In this document: positions 1-6,130 of the stretch, piece by piece | Layout of the letters: every line of letters begins with the position of its first letter | How positions within the stretch are numbered: the first letter of the stretch is position 1 | Assembly (NCBI GenBank): GCA_964505325.1 | Contig: CAZDHT010000254.1 | Coordinates: forward strand, 1 to 7,783 | Reading direction: 5' to 3' | Source of the DNA: CAZDHT01 sp964505325 | Lineage (GTDB): Bacteria; Planctomycetota; PUPC01 | DNA: 7,783 bases | Made by a program: the position numbers and the translations under genes | Notes under the pieces: model-generated | The model's database searches: none | What the model saw: only the letters and a program-made list of their open reading frames with translations | What the model was told of the DNA's origin: nothing

Positions 1-54
1 GCCCAGCGGATGGACGAACTGAGCAAGCGAAGAGATGATGAGCAGGCGGCGTAA
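1..54 (+). CDS. C-terminal end of an upstream gene (partial)
   Basis: Frame 1 is open from the window edge to a TAA at 52-54 and encodes a 17-residue, highly charged tail (AQRMDELSKRRDDEQAA). The mix of Asp, Glu, Lys and Arg looks like a soluble helical C terminus. The stop is followed by an untranslated stretch with a promoter-like site, which fits the end of a gene. Nothing about its function can be said from so few residues, and a chance open frame is possible. Confidence 0.5.
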   Translation, partial: AQRMDELSKRRDDEQAA

Positions 55-84
55 GGCGGACGAAGGCGGTGGTTGGGCGGGGAC

Positions 85-112
85 TTGATGTGAATGCGGG
101 GGCGGCTACAAT
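85..112 (+). promoter_or_regulatory. sigma70-like promoter for the sulfatase-like gene
   Basis: TTGATG at 85-90 (four of six consensus bases) is followed after 16 bases by TACAAT at 107-112 (five of six). Transcription would start near 119 and leave a leader of about 39 bases before the ATG at 158. It lies between the stop at 54 and that start, where a promoter is expected. The housekeeping consensus of the host is unknown, so this is a sequence match only. Confidence 0.45.
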
Positions 113-143
113 GGGGCGGCGTGGTGTGGTTGCGCACCGTGTT

Positions 144-150
144 GGAGGGG
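144..150 (+). promoter_or_regulatory. ribosome binding site of the sulfatase-like gene
   Basis: GGAGGGG lies 7 bases upstream of the ATG at 158. This spacing is ideal and settles the start codon. It also argues against the overlapping frame that opens at 69. Confidence 0.7.
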
Positions 151-157
151 CATTGAC

Positions 158-1564
158 ATGGCTCAGGACAGACCAAACGTTCTGCTGTTCACGACCGACC
201 AGCACCGCGGCGATCACTTGGGCATCGCCGGACATCCGGTGGTGCGGACGCCGTATCTCGATTCGTTCGTGCAGCAGGGCGCATACTTCCCGAACGCGTA
301 CACGGAGATCTCGTCGACCACCGGTGCGCGGCGCGTGCTGCTGGGTGGGCAGGGCAACTACGCCTGCGGGCTGGTCGGCTACTCCTCGACCGAGTGGTTC
401 CCGGAGCATACCATTGCGTCGGTGCTGGCCGGGGCGGGTTACCATTGCATCAACGTCGGCTGGCGCAACCTGCACCCGCGGCGCAAGCTGTACGGCTTCC
501 ACACGGTGATCCCGCACGACCTGCACGAGGGCGAGGATGACTACATGGAGTGGCTCCGGCGCGAGGTCGGCCCGTGGGCGCAGGAGCGGGCGCACGGGGC
601 CGGCTGTAATGACTGGCCGGCGCGGCCCTGGCACCTCGACGAACGGTATCATCCGACGGTGTGGACGAACGAGGTGACGATGGAGCAGATCACGAAGCGC
701 GATCCGACACGGCCGTTCTTCGTCTGGTCGAGCCACCTGCGGCCGCACTCGCCGTACGACCCGCCGCGTGACTTCTGGGACATGTACATCCGCCAGGAGT
801 TGCCGCCTGTGCCGGTCGGCGACTGGTGCGCGAAGTTCGACGTGCCGAATCCCGGGCTGGACACCCGGGCGTGGTTCGGGCGCCTGCAGCCTGACGAGCT
901 TCAGCGGATGCGCGCGGGCTACATGGGCAACGTCACGCACATCGACTATCAGCTCGGGCGGCTGCTGGAGTGGCTCCAGCGCGACGGCGGCGGCCTGCTG
1001 AAGGACACGCTGGTCATTTTCACGTCGGATCACGGCGACTTGCAGGGGGACCATCACCTGCTGCGGAAGTGCATGCCCTACGAGGGCTCGGCGCGCATCC
1101 CGATGCTCATCCGCTATCCCAATGGGATGGACCTGGCGACGGGGGTGTTCGACCGGGTAGTCGGGCTGCAGGACGTGATGCCGACGATTCTCCAGGCGTG
1201 CGGCGTTGAAGTGCCGGGGACCGTGACCGGCGACAGCATGCTCAACGCCGTCCGCGGCGAGCCCTGGCGGCAGTTCTTTCACGGCGAGCACTCGCCGTGC
1301 TACTCACTGGAGCAGGGCAACCACTACCTGACCGACGGCAGCGAGAAGTACATCTGGTTCCCGGCGACCGAGGAAGAGCAACTGTTCGACCTGACGAACG
1401 ACCGGCAGGAGTTGCACAATCTTGCCGGGGAGCCGGAACACGCCGAGCGCCTCTCCTTTTGGCGCGGCAGGCTGATCGATCTGCTCGCCCGGCGCGGCGA
1501 CGGCTTCAGCGACGGGAAGAAGCTTGTCCCGAGAACAGAATGGTGGGGGCCGGAAGTCGAGTAA
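158..1564 (+). CDS. sulfatase-superfamily hydrolase with Thr at the formylglycine position
   Basis: This 468-residue protein has the alkaline phosphatase/sulfatase fold. Members hydrolyse sulfate or phosphonate/phosphate esters with a metal-assisted nucleophile. The N-terminal strand NVLLFTTDQHRGDHLG carries the metal ligand D14. The late metal site FTSDHGD supplies D291 and H292, followed by K304 and the YEGSARIPM stretch. A mid-protein LRPHSPYDPP motif (R195, H197) also matches the family. The C-x-P-x-R-x-x-L-x-x-G signature aligns with TTGARRVLLGG, so the Cys/Ser that becomes formylglycine is T55 and the Pro is G56, while R58 is kept. There is no signal peptide, so it should act in the cytoplasm. 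The DQ-R-GDHLG start recalls phosphonate monoester hydrolases and related sulfatases more than secreted planctomycetal arylsulfatases. Length is normal for the family. The ATG at 158 has a strong ribosome site. Superfamily membership is firm; the substrate is unknown, and the protein could be a Thr-nucleophile enzyme or catalytically dead. Confidence 0.92.
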   Translation: MAQDRPNVLLFTTDQHRGDHLGIAGHPVVRTPYLDSFVQQGAYFPNAYTEISSTTGARRVLLGGQGNYACGLVGYSSTEWFPEHTIASVLAGAGYHCINVGWRNLHPRRKLYGFHTVIPHDLHEGEDDYMEWLRREVGPWAQERAHGAGCNDWPARPWHLDERYHPTVWTNEVTMEQITKRDPTRPFFVWSSHLRPHSPYDPPRDFWDMYIRQELPPVPVGDWCAKFDVPNPGLDTRAWFGRLQPDELQRMRAGYMGNVTHIDYQLGRLLEWLQRDGGGLLKDTLVIFTSDHGDLQGDHHLLRKCMPYEGSARIPMLIRYPNGMDLATGVFDRVVGLQDVMPTILQACGVEVPGTVTGDSMLNAVRGEPWRQFFHGEHSPCYSLEQGNHYLTDGSEKYIWFPATEEEQLFDLTNDRQELHNLAGEPEHAERLSFWRGRLIDLLARRGDGFSDGKKLVPRTEWWGPEVE

Positions 1565-1705
1565 TCGGCTCTGTGCGCGACACGGGCGCGGCGCATCCAG
1601 AGGATGAGCGGAGCCAACTGACGGTCTTGGCGGCGGTTGACAGGGTGAGCGGATTCTGATAGGTTCCCGCCGTAGCGGCTGGTTTCGACGAGGCTCGTTT
1701 ATTGA
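1565..1705 (+). other. intergenic region between the sulfatase-like gene and the ABC operon
   Basis: This gap of about 140 bases has no credible gene. It contains a promoter-like site (1637-1665) and a small inverted repeat, CCGC-CGTA-GCGG, at 1667-1678. I saw no hairpin followed by a T run, so no intrinsic terminator for the preceding gene is evident. The small inverted repeat would lie close to the predicted transcription start. Confidence 0.6.
1637..1665 (+). promoter_or_regulatory. sigma70-like promoter for the membrane-protein/ABC operon
   Basis: A perfect TTGACA at 1637-1642 is followed after exactly 17 bases by TAGGTT at 1660-1665. The latter keeps only the key first T, second A and last T of the -10 consensus. 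Transcription would begin near 1672, about 40 bases ahead of the first gene of the run. The -35 box is excellent and the -10 is poor. Confidence 0.4.
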
Positions 1706-1714
1706 TTGCTGCCT

Positions 1715-2515
1715 ATGGCGCCGAAAGGCTCTGGCAAAAAGCGACCGCAGGCCCAAACTCGCGTTGGCGGGCCGGACACCCGCCGGGCTGAGCTGCGCGA
1801 GTTGTGTCGGCCCTTGTTTGACGGTCCGCAGCCCGCGGGGATCAATGTCTTCGGATGGGCGATGACGGGCATCGGCCTGCTGGCCGCGCTCGGGTTCCTC
1901 GGTCTTCTCGGCTATTCGCTGGCGAACCTGCTGCGGCACCGGGCGCTGGCGGGGGAGAGCCTGTTTGCAGCGGGCGTCGGGTTGTTCTTCGCTCTGTTTT
2001 TCGCGCGGGTCTGGCACGGGTTCCGCACGCTGCCCGACTGGCGCGTGGCGTTGGAGGTGCCGCGCTCGGTGAAGATCTTCTCGGCGGCGGGTTCCGCGCT
2101 GGCGGCGAGCGCCGCCGCCGGCGCCTTGGCGACCTTGACCTTCGCCATCTGCGCGAAGACGACGTTTCTGCGGTTCATGGAGAGCATCGATTCGGCCAAC
2201 GTCGGCAAGGTGCAGGTCATCTTCACGTCGGCCGTTCTCTTCTTCTATTTCCTGCTGCTGTGGTATCTGCTCCAGGGAATGATGGAGTTGCGTGAGTGGG
2301 CGCGGACGGCGCTGGCGATGGTCTTGCTGGCGACGGTGGTGCTGGCGACGGCGGGTGTGATCGCGGACGCGTGGGTGCTTTCCGACATCTTCGAGAATCG
2401 CGGCATCACCGCGGTCTGCTCTGTGGTCGGCTTGATTGCGGTGCTCGGCGTGTTGCTGCAACTGATGATGGTGGGCGATAACGCCGCGTCACATTTCCGC
2501 GAGAACGAGCCCTGA
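1715..2515 (+). CDS. six-helix membrane protein of unknown function
   Basis: I do not recognise this 266-residue protein. The first 40 residues are basic and soluble (MAPKGSGKKRP at the start). Six hydrophobic segments follow at about 45-72, 82-98, 121-146, 167-187, 198-217 and 230-252, with a short polar tail ending in RENEP. There is no signal peptide or ATP-binding motif, nor the EE-x-x-SGT-x-E motif of ABC-2 permeases, so it does not look like a second permease. It ends 21 bases before the ABC ATPase gene, and no terminator separates them, so co-transcription is likely and a role as an accessory subunit is an inference. The start is uncertain. ATG at 1715 is chosen, but an in-frame TTG at 1706 lies 12 bases after a GAGG and would add three residues. 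Two other genes in this run do start with TTG. Confidence 0.8.
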   Translation: MAPKGSGKKRPQAQTRVGGPDTRRAELRELCRPLFDGPQPAGINVFGWAMTGIGLLAALGFLGLLGYSLANLLRHRALAGESLFAAGVGLFFALFFARVWHGFRTLPDWRVALEVPRSVKIFSAAGSALAASAAAGALATLTFAICAKTTFLRFMESIDSANVGKVQVIFTSAVLFFYFLLLWYLLQGMMELREWARTALAMVLLATVVLATAGVIADAWVLSDIFENRGITAVCSVVGLIAVLGVLLQLMMVGDNAASHFRENEP

Positions 2516-2523
2516 CCGGGCGC

Positions 2524-2528
2524 AGGAG
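2524..2528 (+). promoter_or_regulatory. ribosome binding site supporting a TTG start for the ABC ATPase
   Basis: AGGAG sits 8 bases before the TTG at 2537. The next in-frame start codons lie well inside the conserved ATPase domain, and the residues right after the TTG (IEVRNLTKVYG) match the usual beginning of such ATPases. TTG is therefore the start. Confidence 0.7.
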
Positions 2529-2536
2529 TTCCGGCC

Positions 2537-3268
2537 TTGATCGAAGTCAGGAATCTGACCAAGGTGTATGGCGACACGGTCGCAGTGGACGACGTGTCGT
2601 TCGAGGTGGCCCGGGGCGAAGTGGTCGGCTTTGTCGGCTGCAACGGCGCGGGCAAGACCACCACGATGCGGATCCTGACCTCGTTCGCCGCGGCGACCAG
2701 CGGCGAGGCCTACATGGGCGGCTATCACGTGTTTTGGGACTCGGATGAAGTGCGGCGGATCGTCGGATACCTGCCCGAGAATACGCCGCTGTACAACGAC
2801 ATGCGCGTGTGGGAGTACCTGATGTTCCGGGCGCGGCTGAAGGGGGTGCCCGCACCCCTGCGCAAGCGCCGCGTGGCGGAAAGCATTGATAGCTGCGGGC
2901 TCGAGACGGTCCGCCGCCGGGTCATCGGGCAGTTGTCCAAGGGCTTTCGGCAGCGGGTCGGCCTGGCGGAAGCGCTGGTGGGGGATCCGAGGATACTGAT
3001 TCTGGACGAGCCGACCGTGGGCCTGGACCCGATCCAGGTGCGGGAGACGCGCCGGCTTATCAGCGAGCTGGGCGAGACCCGGACCGTGCTGCTGTCGACG
3101 CACATCCTGCCCGAGGTGGAGATGATCTGCGGGCGTACGATCGTGATCGACGCGGGGAAGATCGTGGCGGACGCGCCCACCGCCGACTTGATGAAGCAGA
3201 CGGGGGCGGACGAGCGTCTCGAGGACGTGTTCATCCGGCTGACGGCCGAGCAGGGGGAGGCAGCCTGA
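2537..3268 (+). CDS. ABC transporter ATP-binding protein, GldA/NosF/CcmA type
   Basis: This 243-residue nucleotide-binding subunit would power an ABC-2 exporter from the cytoplasmic face. All motifs are present in order: Walker A GCNGAGKTT (34-42), the Q-loop region GYLPENTPLY (77-86, with Glu in place of the usual Gln, as is common in GldA-like and related exporters), signature LSKGFRQRV (133-141), Walker B ILILDEP (153-159) with catalytic E158, the D-loop GLD (162-164), and switch H189 in LLSTHIL. Cys35 replaces the usual Pro of GPNGAGK, a minor oddity. The GYLPE-N-PLY and LSKGFRQR forms are typical of the GldA branch. Length is that of a single-domain half. The start is TTG, backed by AGGAG. 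The stop overlaps the ATG of the permease by one base, which implies translational coupling and joint assembly. Confidence in the family is very high; the cargo is unknown. Confidence 0.96.
   Translation: MIEVRNLTKVYGDTVAVDDVSFEVARGEVVGFVGCNGAGKTTTMRILTSFAAATSGEAYMGGYHVFWDSDEVRRIVGYLPENTPLYNDMRVWEYLMFRARLKGVPAPLRKRRVAESIDSCGLETVRRRVIGQLSKGFRQRVGLAEALVGDPRILILDEPTVGLDPIQVRETRRLISELGETRTVLLSTHILPEVEMICGRTIVIDAGKIVADAPTADLMKQTGADERLEDVFIRLTAEQGEAA
3253..3260 (+). promoter_or_regulatory. ribosome binding site of the ABC-2 permease
   Basis: GGGGGAGG lies inside the end of the ATPase gene, 7 bases before the ATG at 3268. It supports that start and the one-base overlap with the preceding TGA. Confidence 0.65.
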
Positions 3269-4011
3269 TGAGCAAGATTCCCGCGCTGGTCCGTCGCGAG
3301 CTCTCGGCGTTTTTCGTCTCGCCCATCGCGTACATCGTCCTCACCGTTTTCCTGGTGTTGGCCGGTCGGGACTTCGCGTACAACCGGGCGTACTTCTCGC
3401 CGGACGCCGGGCAGTTCGCTTACGGAGCCGTCGCGTCGCTGCTCAATTACATGAGCGTGATGATCCTGTTCCTGGTGCCGCTGCTCACCATGCGGCTGAT
3501 CTCGGAGGAGATCAATTCGGGGACGATCGAGACGCTGATGACCGCGCCGGTGTCGAACACGGCCGTGGTCATCTCGAAGTTCCTGGGTACGTTCGGCTTC
3601 TTCGTCGTGATGCTGATCCCGACGCTGGCGTTTCCCATCATGCTGTACCTGATTTCCGGCGACCTGAAGCCGGACACCGGGCCGATGATCTCGGGTTACT
3701 TCGGGCTGCTGCTTCTGGGCATGGCGGCGATCGCGGTGGGGGTCTGCGTGTCGGCGTGCGTGAGGAACCAGATCTCGGCCGCCGTGGCGGCGGCGCTCAT
3801 CCTGGCCCTGTTGTGGCGGGCGGGCGCGGAGACGGCAGGCAGAGCCACCGACTGGCTGACCCAGTCGGTGCAGTACCTCGGCATCCTGTACCACTACGAG
3901 AGCTTCGCGAAAGGGATCATCGACACCCGCGACGTCATCTACTACGTGACGGCGACCGCGCTCTTCCTGTTCGCCGCCGTGGGCGTGGTTGCAGTGCGGC
4001 GGTGGAGGTAA
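3268..4011 (+). CDS. ABC-2 type transporter permease, GldF-like
   Basis: This is a 247-residue integral membrane subunit with six hydrophobic segments at about 17-33, 57-73, 104-128, 140-163, 170-186 and 223-242. Between the second and third lies RLISEEINSGTIETLMTAPV (about 76-95), the cytoplasmic coupling stretch that marks GldF/NosY-type ABC-2 permeases. The short N terminus, MSKIPALVRREL, is the amphipathic lead-in typical of the family. It should dimerise, or pair with the membrane part of the next protein, and be driven by the ATPase encoded just upstream, with which it shares one base. The next gene starts 3 bases after its stop. Its size is normal and there is no sign of damage. The family assignment is firm; the GldF label rests on motif style plus the GldG-like partner downstream. 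Confidence 0.94.
   Translation: MSKIPALVRRELSAFFVSPIAYIVLTVFLVLAGRDFAYNRAYFSPDAGQFAYGAVASLLNYMSVMILFLVPLLTMRLISEEINSGTIETLMTAPVSNTAVVISKFLGTFGFFVVMLIPTLAFPIMLYLISGDLKPDTGPMISGYFGLLLLGMAAIAVGVCVSACVRNQISAAVAAALILALLWRAGAETAGRATDWLTQSVQYLGILYHYESFAKGIIDTRDVIYYVTATALFLFAAVGVVAVRRWR
4004..4008 (+). promoter_or_regulatory. ribosome binding site supporting a TTG start for the GldG-like gene
   Basis: GGAGG, within GGTGGAGG at 4001-4008, overlaps the last codons of the permease and lies 6 bases before the TTG at 4015. It makes TTG the likely start, giving a protein that begins MAEKHPILA and includes the first membrane helix intact. Confidence 0.65.
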
Positions 4012-4014
4012 GCC

Positions 4015-6117
4015 TTGGCAGAGAAGCATCCCATCCTGGCCTCGGCAGTCATGTGGGCGCTCTGCCTCCTCATCACCGTCGCCGCGGTGGTGCTCGGGCC
4101 GGTCTATCTGTTCAACGAAGTCCCGGCGGCCGAGCAAGCGGGCGCGGATTACAGCTTCCTTGACGTATCTCACGGATGGAGCCGCGAGATCCTGGCCGTC
4201 CTGCACGTCGTCTTCCTGATCGGCATGCTGGGCTGTGCGATGGCCCCGGCGGGGGTGCGCCTCGTCGGGCGAATGACCGGCCTGTCGGTGTTGTTGGGGA
4301 TATGGGAGATCCTGCTGTCGCTGGCGGCGGCGTTCCTGACCGAGCAGGTGAGGCTGGCTCCGCCGCACATGACGCTCACCGCGCTGGGCGCGCTGCTGCT
4401 TCTGGGAGGCATCGGCCTCAATCTGGACGCGATCTACGAGAGGCTGACCAGTCCCAAGACGCCGGTGGTTCTGATTTTCACGGTGGCGAGCGCCGTGGGC
4501 GTAATCGCGTTCGCGCTGATCGGAAGCTTGAACGTGCGGCATTACGCGCGGGTCGACTACACGCGCGCGGGGCGATACTCGTTGCCGCCGGCCACGGTGA
4601 AGCTGCTCGAGCAGCTCCGCTCGACGGTTAAGATTACCACGGTGTTCGTCGTGCGCGAGCTCAAGCACGACGCGCTGAAGCGCGAGGTGACGGATATCCT
4701 CGAGGAGTACGCGCGGGTGTCTCCCCGGGTTGAGGTGCGCCACCTTGAGCTGCGCCGCGAGCCAAAAGCCGTGAAAGAACTGATCGAACGGCTCAAAGCT
4801 CGGGACATACGGCTCGAAGAAAACGCGGTGATCTTCGAATGCGAGGATACGGGTCGGGTTATGCAGGTCGCCTCTCACGAGATGATCCAGACGGCGGCGC
4901 CGGAGCGTTCGTCGAGAACGCCGGAACGGCGAGGCAAGGGCAAGGAAGGACCTCTCCCGGAGCAGCCGACGACCCGATTCCTTGGTGACCGGGTCTTCCA
5001 CCAGGTCCTGTCGATCGTCGCAGCGCGGAAGACGGCCAAGCTGTACTTCGTGGTCGGGCATGGGGAGAAACCGGAGGCGGTGGGCTCGCCCACGCGCATG
5101 ATGCAGCGGGGCGAGCACGATCAGATGTCCAAGGTCTTCGGCACCGATTTCTTCGAGGCGGGCCTCCGCCGCCGGTACTACCGAATCGAGACGATCAACC
5201 TGGACATGCTGGACGAGAACGAGGGGATTCCGGAGGACTGCGACGTCCTCGTCATCTCCGGGCCGTGGTGCACCTACATGGCCAGCCGATGGGGAGAGGA
5301 GAGCATGCAGCGGTTCACACGGAAGCAGGCGGGCATCGTACGGAAATACCTGGAGCGCGGCGGTCGCGCGTTCATCATGATCGATCCCGTCAGCCCGTTC
5401 TGGAGCCGGATGGTCAGCCCCTTGCTCAAGCTGCTGGGCGACTACGGTGTCGACGTCGACGTTGACCAGGTCGTGGGAGACTGGCACGACGTTCCGCAGC
5501 CCGGGCCATACGGCACGATGGTGGTGGTCGAGCAGCCCACCTATCGCTTCTTTGCCAAAGTCGTAAGAGACGTCAAGGTGACCGATACCAAGGGCGAGGA
5601 GAGCATCGATTTTCACCCCAGTATCCGAGCTCTGAGGCCGTGGCCGATGATCTTCGCCGTCGAGTGCGCCGCGATGACGACCAAACGCGCCTCGGGGCTG
5701 CGCCAGGCGCGGATCCTCGCCACCAGCAAGAAGGGCTGGCTCCAGCCGCTCCCCGGCCCGGCCCAGGCGCCGGAGCCCGGCGACCCGAAGAAACAGGCGC
5801 CGCGCACCATTGCCATCGCGGTCGAGAAAGCAGAGACGGGGGACCCGGTGATGGTGGTGCTGGGAAGCTCGAACATGTTCATCCAGTGGAGCATTCGGTA
5901 CGGTAAAGTGGCGGACAACGAGGAGTTTGCGCAGCAGGTGCTCGCGTGGCTGGCGGGCAGCGCCGAAGAGCTGACCGTGGAGCCCAAGGCCACGGAAGTC
6001 GCCTACGGTGCGGTGGACGCGGGCACGATCCGAACGCTCCGGTTCACGTCCGTCGGGATCATTCCATCGATCTTTATTCTCGTGGGCGTGCTGATCTGGC
6101 TCAGCCGACGAAGGTGA
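4015..6117 (+). CDS. GldG-like ABC transporter auxiliary subunit with five N-terminal membrane helices
   Basis: This 700-residue protein resembles GldG and the ABC-type auxiliary (GldG/IFT52-like) family. From about residue 182 it follows the family pattern: YTRAGRYSLPPATVKLLEQL at the entry to the extracytoplasmic domain, VKITTVFV, a variable linker, YFVVGHGE (344-351), CDVLVISGP (to 417), YLERGGRAFIMIDP (445-458), VMVVLGSSNMF, and NEEFAQQVLAWLAG. A single C-terminal helix (680-696) ends in basic SRRR, placing the tail in the cytoplasm. Two low-complexity linkers interrupt the domain: a basic, Pro-rich one at 293-320 and a Pro-rich one at 573-597. The odd part is the N terminus. Instead of one anchor helix there are five hydrophobic segments (8-33, 58-77, 88-109, 119-137, 150-172), so this may be a fusion with an extra membrane module. 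TTG start with GGAGG; tight spacing on both sides places it in the exporter complex. Family firm, cargo unknown. Confidence 0.88.
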   Translation: MAEKHPILASAVMWALCLLITVAAVVLGPVYLFNEVPAAEQAGADYSFLDVSHGWSREILAVLHVVFLIGMLGCAMAPAGVRLVGRMTGLSVLLGIWEILLSLAAAFLTEQVRLAPPHMTLTALGALLLLGGIGLNLDAIYERLTSPKTPVVLIFTVASAVGVIAFALIGSLNVRHYARVDYTRAGRYSLPPATVKLLEQLRSTVKITTVFVVRELKHDALKREVTDILEEYARVSPRVEVRHLELRREPKAVKELIERLKARDIRLEENAVIFECEDTGRVMQVASHEMIQTAAPERSSRTPERRGKGKEGPLPEQPTTRFLGDRVFHQVLSIVAARKTAKLYFVVGHGEKPEAVGSPTRMMQRGEHDQMSKVFGTDFFEAGLRRRYYRIETINLDMLDENEGIPEDCDVLVISGPWCTYMASRWGEESMQRFTRKQAGIVRKYLERGGRAFIMIDPVSPFWSRMVSPLLKLLGDYGVDVDVDQVVGDWHDVPQPGPYGTMVVVEQPTYRFFAKVVRDVKVTDTKGEESIDFHPSIRALRPWPMIFAVECAAMTTKRASGLRQARILATSKKGWLQPLPGPAQAPEPGDPKKQAPRTIAIAVEKAETGDPVMVVLGSSNMFIQWSIRYGKVADNEEFAQQVLAWLAGSAEELTVEPKATEVAYGAVDAGTIRTLRFTSVGIIPSIFILVGVLIWLSRRR

Positions 6118-6122
6118 GGGGG
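6116..6122 (+). promoter_or_regulatory. ribosome binding site of the DUF4340-like gene
   Basis: GAGGGGG overlaps the stop of the preceding gene and is 8 bases from the ATG at 6131. An in-frame GTG at 6122 would sit inside this site, so ATG is preferred. Confidence 0.6.
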
Positions 6123-6130
6123 TGTCGATC

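Noticed and set aside
69..509. A 146-codon + strand frame overlapping the start of the sulfatase-like gene.
   Set aside because: Its product is Arg/Ser/Thr-rich with no motif, while the overlapping frame from 158 has an ideal ribosome site and full sulfatase motifs.
1574..1595. TGCGC and GCGCA arms after the sulfatase-like gene, considered as a terminator.
   Set aside because: The stem is only five pairs around a 12-base loop and no T run follows, so an intrinsic terminator is not supported.
1679..1700. GGTTTCGACGAGGC, resembling a T-arm or the start of a tmRNA-like sequence.
   Set aside because: No acceptor stem, anticodon arm or further tmRNA features can be found around it; the likeness is a short chance match.
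1304..2461. A 385-codon - strand open frame spanning the end of the sulfatase-like gene, the intergenic gap and the membrane-protein gene.
   Set aside because: Its translation is low-complexity Arg/Gln/His/Pro text and it conflicts with two + strand frames that make sensible proteins.
158..2515. The idea that the sulfatase-like gene belongs to the same operon as the exporter and that the exporter handles sulfated substrates.
   Set aside because: The genes are separated by about 150 bases with a separate promoter-like site, the sulfatase-like protein has no export signal, and nothing in the transporter points to such a cargo.
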